Shown here: piece by piece, positions 49,008 through 59,940 of the stretch
Layout: each line of letters begins with the position of its first letter
How positions within the stretch are numbered: the stretch's first letter is position 1
Source of the DNA: Lutraria lutraria
Lineage: Eukaryota; Mollusca; Bivalvia; Venerida; Mactridae
DNA: 64,000 bases
Direction of reading: 5' to 3'
Assembly (NCBI GenBank): GCA_964023205.1
Contig: OZ026833.1
Location: forward strand, 35,504,366-35,568,365
Translations under genes and position numbers: made by a program
Notes under the pieces: generated by a model
What the model saw: only the letters and a program-made list of their open reading frames with translations
The model's database searches: none
Told to the model about the DNA's origin: nothing

Positions 49008-50146
49008 GAGCAGAATATGTTAAAGAGCAACTGAAGAAACGAGGAAAAGATCAGTTGAAATTTATTATAGAAGAAGCAGATAAAATGGCAGTGCAGCCAA
49101 TAGCGATTGGTGTTATAGGCACCAGTGGACAAGGAAAATCAACACTTATCAATACGTTGAGAGGCTTCCTTGATTCTGATAAAGATGGGGCACCTGTAGG
49201 TGAAACTGAGACAACAACGGAGTGTAGAGCTTACAGACATCCGGTATATCCTACTCTGGTTTTTTGGGACATCCCTGGTGTAGGAACAAAAAAATTTCCA
49301 AGAAAAGGATATTTATCAGCTATTAAATTTACCAAATATGACTTCTACCTTATTTGTTCGTGCTCACGATTTACTGAAGATGACCTTTGGTTGAACGAGG
49401 AAGTAACAAAGAGCAAAAAGGAATGCTATTTTTTGCGCACAAAAGTTGATCAAGATATAGATAATGCTAAGAGAAGAAACAAAAACATAAGCGAAACGCT
49501 AGATGAAATAAGCAAAAGTTGCCATGTATACCTTGGCCAAGAGCGCAAGGTTTTTCTATTAGATTGTCGCGAAAAATACCAATACGATTTCCCAGAATTT
49601 CTGAAAACACTGTGTGCCGATGCCACACAAGAACAAAATCGTTCGCTGACACTAGGTCTCGTACATGTATCTGTAGAAATGATTGAAGAAAAAGCCTTGT
49701 ATCTTAAGAGTGAAATTTGGAAGACGGCGACTCTGTCGGCGTTTGGTGGTGGTTTCATTGGTGTGTTTTCATTTGTGTTACATTCGACTCTTATCTACCG
49801 AAAACTAGCAGAGTATCAAAGGCAATTTGAATTAACAGATGTACATATAAAGAAATACGCTGAATCGACTGGCCTACCGGAAACAGCATTCCGGAAAAAT
49901 GCTGAGCTCAAATTTAATTTAGACTTTATACGAGAACAGAGTATAAACTATTTGGTCGAATATGCCGCTAGTGATGTGATGACAAACGGCGCCGATCATT
50001 CTGAGTTCTTAAATGGTTTTGGCTTTGCCGCAAGAAGGTCCTATAGGATAACAGGTGAAATACTGGAAAAAGTATTAGATGACTGTAAAAATGATGCAAT
50101 TTCAATATTTACGCTCGTCACAAGACGAAAAACTAAAACTGTATGA
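49008..50146 (+). CDS. Immunity-related GTPase (IRG family), main exon
   Basis: This long single exon, after the acceptor TTTACTTTAG, encodes 378 residues to a stop. Motifs in order are: G1 P-loop GTSGQGKS; a switch-region TETTTECRAYRHP; G3 block VFWDIPGVG; FTKYDFYLI and SRFTEDDLWL; G4 block RTKVDQD; then a C-terminal helical domain with a glycine-rich hydrophobic patch (TLSAFGGGFIGVFSF). This order and these exact blocks are those of interferon-inducible or immunity-related GTPases (IIGP type). The P-loop is the GKS class, not the GMS regulator class. Vertebrate relatives act on membranes of pathogen-containing vacuoles; in molluscs the role is presumably immune but untested. All nucleotide-binding motifs look intact. 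An ORF-only start would be 48950, but the first 19 residues there look intronic. Confidence 0.9.
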
Positions 50147-50684
50147 CAATATTCACAGGACATAGTTACACTTTATTAACTTATCAGTTTAACGCGTTGT
50201 CAATATCAGTTCAAAGTCTGATGCACCTGTAACGAACGGTATATAACTTTATTTCGACCGCATAAGTTGGCGTGGTCTTAATTTTTCTACGCTTGTACAT
50301 TTCACCCAACAGAATGAAGAGTTTCCCCTGAATCATCCAATAGAATGGGGAATTTCTTCTCTATATTTAATACGTCATGCCAAGAAATTTAGGTCAAAAG
50401 TGAGATTAGACACATTCGCGAAAAAGGTAGAACATGGACACTGTCCTTCGCATATTTTGAGATTCTATCGATCTTCATTTTGTACGTTTATGACTGCTTA
50501 TTTTGTACAGTTTGAAACATTATTTGTAACATTTTGTAAAGGATATGATATGACATTGTTTTGATGCTGGTAACCGATATGTAAGCAGTATGTATACTGA
50601 CTGATATAGTGCCTATAATACCGTACCTTTAACATTTCATCATACAAATAATATTAGTTATTTTGATTTCAATTTGTATGTTTA

Positions 50685-50690
50685 AATAAA
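50685..50690 (+). terminator. Candidate polyadenylation signal of the IRG gene
   Basis: AATAAA lies about 540 bp after the IRG stop codon, followed by a T-rich stretch (TACTTTTCTTCACTTTATTC). It is the first clear signal in the 3' region. Confidence 0.45.
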
Positions 50691-50699
50691 TACTTTTCT

Positions 50700-53600
50700 T
50701 CACTTTATTCTGACAAAAACAACCATGTACATGTCTATTTAAAAAAGTAGTCTACTTTGATTTGCAGTTTCTTTTGTTATCTTATGATATCTACACGCCG
50801 CATTTTTTTCTCTAAAAACAAAATTATTAGACATTATTAAACCTTTTCCTATTGAAAAGATCAAATCTTTTGTGTGAGAAATTTGTGTTTAAGTTCTAGA
50901 AAGTAGAAGCATCTGTTTTGAACATTCTAGAATATTCCGTATGATGTCATGTTTTGAAACCATGTTCGAACCATCGCTTAAAGAACAATTGGCGGCAGCA
51001 GAGCTTTGGATAATACTTCAAAGATTTGAGTTAATCGGCAAATTTCAAAAGATTTACTAACTTGCCATTTCGTTCCATTTAATTTCTTTTGCATCACAAA
51101 TGAATTGGTGGATGTGTTCTACTTTGTCGATGTACAGTATTTCCAATACCTGATTTTTTGTTACTTTTTGTTTCGAGATGTTTTGAACAAGCAGTAATTA
51201 AACACAAAATAATATCATCGTGTATGTAATTGTTTAAATTTCTCGACTAAGACTTATTAAAGAATTAACACATCGCGTTTATAAGCTATTAAGGAAATAC
51301 TTAAAGTTACAGGTCATATGTAACCTGCAGTATAACAGTATTTTAAAGAAAAATGTACGGTTAATGTAAGTTTACATACCTTGCGTATAAAACTACATGT
51401 GAGAAGCATTTAAACTCTTGTGGGAACTGACTGAATGACGAATATGTATACGTGTATTTACTCTCATGGGCTATCTGTTCATTCTAAAACTGAATTATGA
51501 TTATGCTATGTAAGTGCTAGTTTTGTAAACATTTTTATTGATGCAAATGTGTAAAATTGTTCATGGATGTTAGAAATCAACCAATTATATTTTAATTATA
51601 CTTGTATTAACACATCCTGTTTTATATGACATTGAACATGATGAAAAATGGAATCATTGTGATAATTCACATAAGAATGGTGCACTAAAATTGATATAAA
51701 TATTCATTGTGATATGGCATTTGTTATCTTGTGTTAAGTGATATTTTAATTAATTTGTAACAATTAATAAAATGTGTTGGTTTGTGTTCCGTCATTATCA
51801 TTACATGCAACATCACTATAATAAATACTAAGTTTATTATCAGTTTCATCATTACCGTACGAAAGAAAAACATAACTGACACCAACACTCACATCCACTT
51901 CATACATTACATTCGCAATAAAGAAAAAAAGATCTAATTGTCATCCATGATACTTACTGTTTCATGCATTGATGAATCAGTCATAGATGTAAGACACTAT
52001 GAAGTTTAAATAGAGATACAGTTCTAGATACTGAAGTTTACACGGTATTAAAACATAACAAGAAATAAACATGATTAAGAAAATGAAAGGAGATATTTGT
52101 TACGGAAGCTATAACATAGTAACTTGAACAGTATCTTAAACATTTTACCAAAGCATTGTTCGTCAATACAAGAAAAACGGCTAATGAGAAGTATTTGTGA
52201 ACGTGTTTTAATACCGTTTAAACTGAAGTATATAGTTTGACTCAGTGTGTACACACATGTCTCGTGCTACCCACGTGCTGTAACAGCGCCCTTTGAATGG
52301 TGGAAATTGATATATACATTCCTTTGTATATTGTATTAATGACAGTGTTAATTTCAAATCGGTTGAAAACACTCCACTGTACTTAAACCTGATATTTAGA
52401 CCACCTCAATGTTAAGTCACAAAAATTATCTTTTTTTCGAGATTTATTGTACTTAAGGTAAAATCGTAGCATATCTTTACTACAAACAATAAAATGTTAA
52501 TGATAAAGATTTCGTGTATCACACTGGATTATTGCATATATTTTGATAATGAATAATATTTTCAGATAGTCAATTTTAGAAAAAGTTTGCTTGTCAGTCT
52601 GTTGACTGAAGCGTGTATTTACATTATTTCAAACGGGGTAGCAGCGTAACTTAATTTAATTTTTAATACGTTTCATATCGTTCCGTGTTTTTTTTTATGA
52701 ATGTTTCGTTATAAATGATGAATTAAACAAAATGGTAAAGACCATTTCCTATGATTCACTATGATTTAGTATGATCTGCACATTCAATTAATAATAAGAC
52801 ATTCTCTAGTACACCCGTAAGCATCAAATGGTAATAATAAAAAAGGGTTGCAGTTCCTATGCAAGGAAGACCATCTATCTTAACAAAATGAACATAACAC
52901 GAAATCACAATTTTTCCTGGTCATGAAAAAATTCAACAAATGTCGGAAAATAAGCTAAGCGGTTTTTAAGAACACCATGTTTCAGCACAAAACAATAAAT
53001 GTAAATATAAAAGATTAATATTTTTGACATTCCTTTATTTCCAATGCTGAGACAGCAAAATGGTATAAAAGAATTTATGAAATAATGCAAATTCTAAATG
53101 ATAGATTACCTGCTTGTACTATTTTCCGTTGAAAACAAGATCTATGAAACTACAAAAGGAATAATAATATCGCGGAGCTAGATTTTAAATTATTTGTCAA
53201 AAAGTGTTCGGAGTATTTATAAAAAAATATTAAAAATATGAATGCTTGTTAACTTTATATGACAGTGTATGAAAGGACACAACACACTATAGTCCAAGGG
53301 TCGTCATACTTCTTATTGAAGCAGTCCCTATGATAAATAGATTCTAACGAACTAATACTTTACATAGTTTTACATGTTTTTACTGAACACTTGCAAAATA
53401 GCAAATGTCTTATTATTTAATATTACTCTTTGATATTTGCTCAATTGAACACTTCTTCAACGAATTGTTAACTTGCAAAATCTTGAGTTTCCATTGTTTA
53501 CGGGAGATCGAAAGTAAAACATAAAAAAAACTAAAGGTGATTTCCGGATATCTGTAAGATGTACTAGAAGATGTTACTAATGCTTGAATACCTTGGACAC

Positions 53601-55690
53601 AAAATTAAGCAATTTATTTAAAATTTGAAAAAATGTGGATGATAGAAGGAACTAAGAGGTTATTTATCAAAATACATAGAGACGGCCATGAGCTAATCAA
53701 CGGATAATCATTCTATTTCAACATAAAATAATGTAACGTAAATATTAATGTCTTTAAACACATTTCAATGAATTATCTCATACATTGTAATTCTTTTGCT
53801 GAAATTTTTATAACGTAAATTGTATCATTCAATTGATATCAAAGTAAACTTGCATAGGTCACCTTGATATATAAGTACTGTCAGACCCAGCGGGAAAAAA
53901 TATTACTGTCTGAAAAATACTGTCGCCCGCTACCATAGGTAAGGAATGTTCGAAAATTATACTGTACCATTCGCTCATGCGCAGTATCTATGTTCGCATT
54001 TCCGATGTAAACAGACGATTAAAACATCAGTAATGTTTAGAACAGTTTTTCGGTATTATAAAATAAATGTGACATATCTGTAATGGTGACAATAAAATAG
54101 TTAACTTGAGGCGGCAAAATATTCCAAATCGTTTTCGATTTTGATAGTCTGCAATTAACAAATCGAGGACCGCCGACTGGAACTGAGTTCCAACTTCATG
54201 CGACAGTGCATTTTTGTATTTTATCCGCAGATTATAAATGCAGCCTGGAAACATTTTAAAATTAAATCTTTTAACAGGAAACTTCTCGACCATGAATGAT
54301 GTTGTGCTGAAATTCATCCTGAGGAGGAGTTTTTTACGGGCCTCACTTTGTTAATTTATTACAATGTGTTGATTAACTGAATTAATAGTCCAAGTTACTT
54401 TGCATGTCTCGCTAGATAAAGACAGACATATCGTAGATAAAACAATATAAAATATGTCACTCGCTTCATGTCGTATCGCAACCATTGTTAAACATCTATG
54501 ATTGGATTACTTCAGCATGGTGGAATGCAGCTTCTGTTAACGGCGCACTTTTGAACTGAAAAATCAAAAGTGACATAAATTCAATGACTACAGTATGCAT
54601 AAAAACCATTACTACTGTTTTACGATGTGTACGTTATGTGCGATTATATTACATAGAAACAGGCAATGCAACAATAGTCCACTACACACTACACAACAAT
54701 GCGGAAACCCCATACCATGTTTTGTTTCATTGGTAGAGCAGTATAGTTTAACTAATCGACAACCGAACTGTTGGTATTTGTTTCTTTTTATGTTGTCTAA
54801 ATGTTGTTTTGTGCAATCACATTGTTTGTGGTTGTTTAATCTCTGTGCGACAGTTTTTGATTTCAAAATCACAATACTGTCCTAATTCTTCCACCTAACA
54901 ATAATCTATCCTATGAGACATTTGACTCTAAACTCGTCACGGAAATACATTAGGAATAGGAACTAGTGCAAAACATATCATTTTTAGCAGATCTGAATGT
55001 TGTTTAAAAAAATAAAGAGTCCTTAAAGAGAAATTCCCTGAAAGGAAACACCCAATCATAACAAGTTCCTAAATGGTGTATACAGACCATTAATCAACCA
55101 ATTATAAACAAACCATCGTTGATAACGCCATAGTCCAAAGATTGAATAGTTAGGTCGTACAATGACGCCCGCCATGACCCTCCACATTTTGTATTTATGT
55201 CGTTTTTTCATTCCCGATTGCACTCAGATTCGTCGACTCGAGTGAAATGTGATACTTCATTACCACAATGACACCAATCGCTCGCCTGTAAGATTTCAGA
55301 ATTCGATACCTAAGGATGTTCGGAGTTCAAAGAAGCACGCATGCATTTGTGCATGGTTTATAAGAGACGAATAATGGTTCATATGATAACTATCCATGCA
55401 ACATAATAAGAGTGTATCAACGCACCATCAATTACAATCATGTATATGATTATATAACAAACAAAGAGGGGGAGAGATCAGGGTTAATAATCCCTTCCTT
55501 TACCAGAGGAGTAAACATGTAATTCTATTGATGACAACATAGAATAGATAATAGTTCAATACAGAAATGAAACAACAATAATAACGTTAAAGATGAAAAG
55601 TGCATGCATATGCATGTATTTTGAAATGGAACAAGTAACTTATTACCAATAAACAAAAACAAATACATAACATACTTGTTTTTAATCAAT
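50700..55690. other. 5 kb AT-rich intergenic or intronic stretch
   Basis: No gene, tRNA or strong repeat is recognised. A minus-strand frame at 54027-54317 (96 codons, MNFSTTSFMVEKFPVKRF...) and antisense frames at 54595-54885 have no recognisable domain. AT-rich composition and stops in all frames elsewhere are consistent with non-coding DNA. Confidence 0.5.
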
Positions 55691-55804
55691 TCAATACAGT
55701 TTGTGTCTGTAGCCGCTACAAATGACACATCCTGCGAATTGTTACAAATCAATCATAGACAAACACAATACAGCTATCAATTATTTTTAAGTTCAATTGA
55801 ATAC

Positions 55805-55944
55805 CTCTGTATATGCGAATTTATAGCCCTGTGCTGAGCATTGGTTGATGCAGTATTCGGTTGTAGCTGGAGAGAATGTTTCTAATATCGCCTCCAACAA
55901 ACGATTCGGACAGTCTAGATAACACCCAAGATAGAGAGCTATCA
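55805..55944 (-). CDS. WSC-like exon of a mosaic extracellular protein
   Basis: Minus-strand exon with acceptor ATATTTTAAG and donor GTATTC, 140 nt, phase 1 in and phase 0 out. It encodes ALYLGCYLDCPNRLLEA, then TTEYCINQCSAQGYKFAYTE. The order YLGCY.D....R.L, T.E.C...C...GY.FA..E is the WSC carbohydrate-binding domain pattern. The C-terminal C.C block is expected in a following exon, which I could not fix. It is the most downstream supported exon of the gene whose other exons lie at 56276-58364. Confidence 0.55.
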
Positions 55945-56275
55945 CTTAAAATATTTGGATACACATACACATACATCATGCAGAATAAATTTTGAAATTG
56001 TTATTTTGGTCATTTCTAACAGCAATATTCACAAAATAGCACGTGCGTATCATTATGTCCGCTTCTAACGAAATTTACCGTTCGATATTGCTAAAGAAAT
56101 TTACTTCAGAACAAGCAATTGTGTTTGCAAAAAAGTACATTTTTGTGCCGAAAGTTTCATTATTAAACAATTCGTTTGTTTCTTACATTGTTACTTACAC
56201 TAGTGTCAGACGTATTTGCTTATTTAACAATACCTGTTTTACTGCAAGTTGGAAGGAGTTCTCACGTTCCATTAC

Positions 56276-56407
56276 CAAGGCAATATGTAGTACTTGGATT
56301 GCAATCATACCCATCGTCAAAGTTTGATGTTGTATTTAATGCACCCGTAGGATAGACCTTTCCGTCATGCAGGACAACACCTGGCCAAATGTCCAGAGGT
56401 AATGGAT
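56276..56407 (-). CDS. Spacer exon of the mosaic extracellular gene
   Basis: Minus-strand exon after GTTCTTTTTACAG, 132 nt, phase 1 to 1 if the GTAATG donor is used. It encodes PLPLDIWPGVVLHDGKVYPT, then DDGYDCNPSTTYCL. Two cysteines and an extracellular-looking composition are evident, but no named domain. An alternative GTGAGA donor 10 bp on is a stronger consensus but would break phase with the WSC exon. Confidence 0.5.
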
Positions 56408-56493
56408 CTGTAAAAAGAACAACTTAGTAACACGTACATCATGATTTTCTTAACAATATCTTATCAATAACTACATCAAAGCTTATCATGTAA

Positions 56494-56790
56494 GGAGTCC
56501 GCCTGGTAAGAGAGGTTGTCTACTAATCAAAAGAATGTGAATTCGAACTCTGGGTGAGGCTCACACAGTCCGTCATAAATTATATAATATATTAAATAGT
56601 AAATCCTATGTTAGATTGTCCTCCATCTCTGAATTATGTGGGTAGCTAGACAGAAGCTTGTGGATAGAATGTGGTTAGTTACTAGTTAAGGCCTGAATGA
56701 AATCCAAGGAGGCTGGTTAGGATAACTGCCCGCCACGACATACCTAAAAATAATGTTGAAAATGGCGTTAAACCCGATGTAACAAACAAG
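56494..56790 (+). mobile_element. tRNA-derived SINE
   Basis: The head carries GTCCGCCTGGTAAGAGAGG (A-box-like) and GTGAATTCGAACTCTGGG (B-box-like). The body of about 200 bp ends in ATGGCGTTAAACCCGATG and a simple AACAAACAAG tail. It lies in the intron between the spacer exon and the sushi exon of the minus-strand mosaic gene, in opposite orientation. Confidence 0.6.
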
Positions 56791-56826
56791 ATTATGATGT
56801 AAGATGTATCAACTACTATACTGTAC

Positions 56827-56994
56827 CTGGTATACATTTCGGTTCATGGGACCATTAACCGTCCGCTTGACATACAGAAAATGACATTTCGGTTGACCTT
56901 TTGTAACCAGTATCGCACACGTAGATAATACGGGAACCAATGACATTCATGTTACCTAATGTGTATCCATTATTTAGGTTCAGTGGTTTACATT
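56827..56994 (-). CDS. Sushi (CCP) exon with an in-frame stop
   Basis: Minus-strand exon with acceptor ATCGATTTTCAG and donor GTACAG, 168 nt, phase 1 to 1, the classic arrangement for one complement-control-protein module. It reads CKPLNLNNGYTLGN, IGSRIIYVCDTGYK, SFSVCQADG, then a TAA stop (56855-56857), then WSHEPKCIP. The four cysteines and the conserved tryptophan are in place, but the codon before the tryptophan is TAA. The stop would truncate the protein, so the gene is a pseudogene, a polymorphic null, or the base is a sequence error. Confidence 0.7.
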
Positions 56995-57550
56995 CTGAAA
57001 ATCGATTGTAATTTCCAAATTTCGAAATTGGTTTATTCAGTAAGCATTATAATATATATAGTTCATAAAGTTGACAATGAAACTGTACTAACTGACGGAC
57101 TAACAGTACCATGTGATTCTTAGAAACCTACCAGCTTTGTTGATCCTGGTTATCGACAGGAGCAAAATCTCAGGAGACAGACACAACCTTGATCGACAAT
57201 GAGATTAAAGTATCAATTATCAATATACTAGTTAGTAAATTGACATTCGTATGTATCAACAATTAGCTGTTCTAAATTATGTATAATTCTTAATGATTTG
57301 ACGACACCAGTTATCCGAAGACCTACCGAATGATACTTTTTTATTTGTGTACATAATAATAGACAGTCAACTGATACAAAAAATATTTTCATTATAACTC
57401 AGCCGTGCTCTTGTCTCTAGATTACAAACTCGAACATGCTTAATATAAAACAGGATTGTATTATAATAATAAAATAATTATTATAATTATACAATAAATG
57501 CCAGAAACACGCGCGCGCATTGTTTGTAATTTTTATATAACGGCTATTAC

Positions 57551-57641
57551 CATTAATTACGCATATCCAAATGTCAGTCTTCAGGTCAATCTCACATGTC
57601 TCACCCTCATCACATTTGTCGCATTCGGTTGGTAGGTGTAC
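57551..57641 (-). CDS. EGF-like/cysteine-rich exon of the mosaic extracellular gene
   Basis: Minus-strand exon of 91 nt after TTGTTTAAG, ending before GTAATA, phase 0 in and phase 1 out. It encodes VHLPTECDKCDEGETCEIDL, then KTDIWICVIN. Five cysteines in a short span (C..C....C.......C) look like part of an EGF-like module. The exit phase fits the sushi exon exactly, giving a glutamate codon before its first cysteine. Confidence 0.55.
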
Positions 57642-58143
57642 CTTAAACAACATGCAAACAAACGCTAAACAGGCTCAAACACATGATCGTTCAGCAAACA
57701 AATAATTTGTATTTCATTGCGGCTGGTTTACTACGTGTTGCATTTTCACCACGAAACAAAGTGACATTTTTTCTTCCATTCGTGTTTTGACATTCTCGTT
57801 TCGAAAAGCAAAGACACGACAGATGCAATGCGAAAACGCGTTGCCTTTCTTTAGTCATCCTTTCGCATTTTCGAGGCGATTCGTAGCGAATATGCAAAAA
57901 TACGACATGTTGTGAATAAGTAAACGTAGAATTTCAATTAATTACGATATATATTATTATAATAAATGAAAATAGAAATATCAAAATTGTCATTATCGAT
58001 GACATTGCCCTTGTTAGTCGTGCGTCACTGACTCTTTAAGACAGAATGTATCACAAATAAATATCTTATACAAATGTATTATATACTTGTAAAGAATAGA
58101 TGAGAAGAGGATAGCAAAATAAGAGAATTTCTTACAAACTTAC

Positions 58144-58364
58144 AACAACGTCCTGCATTTTTATCATCGTACAAGATGATTCATGATAATAGTCATCGCC
58201 GTAGTCCATGTTCAGTAACTGACAAAGAAGACGATTCCTATGATAATTCACAGCCTTACACATTGGTCTGATTGCACATTCTTTTACACAGCCATTCACA
58301 GAAACGTCGGAGAAAACAAACGGAAATTGTAATCGTGGGATAAACAACCGTGTTTGTCCAAATG
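58144..58364 (-). CDS. PAN/apple-like exon of the mosaic extracellular gene
   Basis: Minus-strand exon of 221 nt from a TTATGAG acceptor to a GTAAGT donor, phase 1 in and phase 0 out. It encodes PRLQFPFVFSDVSVNGC, then VKECAIRPMCKAVNYHRNR, LLCQLLNM. The spacing C...C....C.AVNYH.....C.L is that of PAN/apple domains, which bind proteins or carbohydrates in secreted and surface proteins. The donor is strong and fits the EGF-like exon in phase. The signal-peptide exon would lie further right on the window and was not identified. Confidence 0.6.
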
Positions 58365-58709
58365 CTCATAAATGATATCGAATGCAAAGCATACAACGCA
58401 TACGTAGCCTCCTAAAAAAACAAAAACGTCGCGTGACCACCACATTTGAAGTGTACGTTTACAACAGTACTAGATAAGGTCCTGTTTGTCAATGTACAAT
58501 AATTCTGATACGGCACTTTTATTAAAATCTGCATAAGAACTCATTATTTTCAAAAGCCTTCAGTATCCATGCATATCAATTCTGAAACTTAGAGAATCAT
58601 TGGAGTGAACTTATATTTGTTTTATCTGTCGTAAGTGATCGCGCGAACGCTAAACGATATAAAATGGATTAATAATTAAATCAAAATTGACAAACGTTAT
58701 GCTTTGAAC

Positions 58710-59275
58710 ATCGTACCCTATAGGGGTCCTTTCGAGTATAATTTCCCGTAGCTCTATATGGAGAATGGCAGTCGTTAAATTCGGGAGCTGTATTTGGGAA
58801 AAAGCATGTGCAAGGTCAAATGGATGACGATGTCAACGAAAATCAGTAAATCCGCTGGGAGTCATCTGGCCAAATGGTTGAGCAGGAGTTTTTTTATCCG
58901 TCTAGGCCAATGGTTCTAAGATGTTTGAAAGAGCATATATCGCAATTTTCTTAGGATAAAGTCAGGAGGGAAAACAAAAAGACAAACAAACAGACAGATA
59001 AACGTTCTCACAAGGTAGATTTTCGGCGGTTATCCCTTTTTTTCTGTTAATGCTAACCAATTCAACACTTCTTTTCCCCAGAGTAAGACTAAATGACCTG
59101 TAACAACCACAATATGTCATATCATTTGCCATATGTGCATGTACATGATAAACAGACGGGACACCCGGTGGACGGACAATCACATTACTGCATGGTTATT
59201 GTATCGTAAATCCATATTTTCAATTATATTGTCGTAATGTGTTTTTGTATAAAACGAATTTATCATCATTAACAT
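58710..59275 (-). mobile_element. CCCTATAGGG-type element, partial copy
   Basis: The left end TACCCTATAGGGGTCCTTTC is followed by CGGGAGCTGTATTTGGG. The interior matches 13160-13430 (CTGCATGGTTATTGTATCGTAAAT versus CTACATGGCTATTGCATAGTAAAT) and matches 17850-18150 in inverse orientation. It abuts palindrome-rich element copy C. Confidence 0.6.
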
Positions 59276-59940
59276 TTTAATTAAAACCTCCGCCGGTTTG
59301 TTTTTGCCGCGCCGGTCTTTGGCAAATACAGCCCCCACTTTTACGCGCTTTTGAGAAACAAAAACATTATTAAATTGTAGCATTTAGTTACTTATTAAAA
59401 TATTGTAAGTCCCATGTTTCTATCTTTACTAGTTTTCTTGAAAAATGCAAAGAAAAACTGTCTTTGCCATGGCAAAAGGCGTTTTGCCATGGCAAATCGG
59501 TATTTTGCCATGGCAAAATGCCTTGCCATGGCCGCCATGGCCTTGCCATGGCAAAAAAATCAACACTTTTGCCATGGCAAAATTGCCATGGCAAATTTTT
59601 TTTAAATATCTAAAGAAACACTATGTAAGTGTGTGTAGGTATCATAATTAACATAATTATTATGGTTTTGATCAATAAATATGAATTTTTAAATTTTAAT
59701 TTTTGCCATGGCAAAAATTTGCCATGGCAAAATTTCCATGGCAAAATATTACCATGGCAAAATTTCCATGGCAAAAAATTGCCATGGCAAATTAGTCATT
59801 TAGTAAAATTAACATTGCGAAAATTAATTTCTGTACGAGATACAAAGTCAGCTGTGAGTTGGCTTAGACCAGGGCTCGCATTTATGAGGCATCATATTTT
59901 TTTCTTACAATAAAAATCTTATCATAAGATGATTGATATT
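59276..59940 (-). repeat. Palindrome-rich dispersed element, copy C (inverse of copy A)
   Basis: The reverse complement matches 1105-1800 closely, including the palindrome clusters (59460-59600 and 59700-59800; about 14 GCCATGG cores) and the CCGGTTTGTTTTTGCCGCGCC end. High identity with copy A implies recent mobility or exchange. Frames such as 59414-59605 are mirror reads of copy A frames and not genes. Confidence 0.8.

Noticed and set aside
54595..54885. Overlapping sense and antisense ORFs of 96 and 86 codons
   Set aside because: Both strands are open over the same interval, with no domain and no splice context; chance is the simplest explanation.
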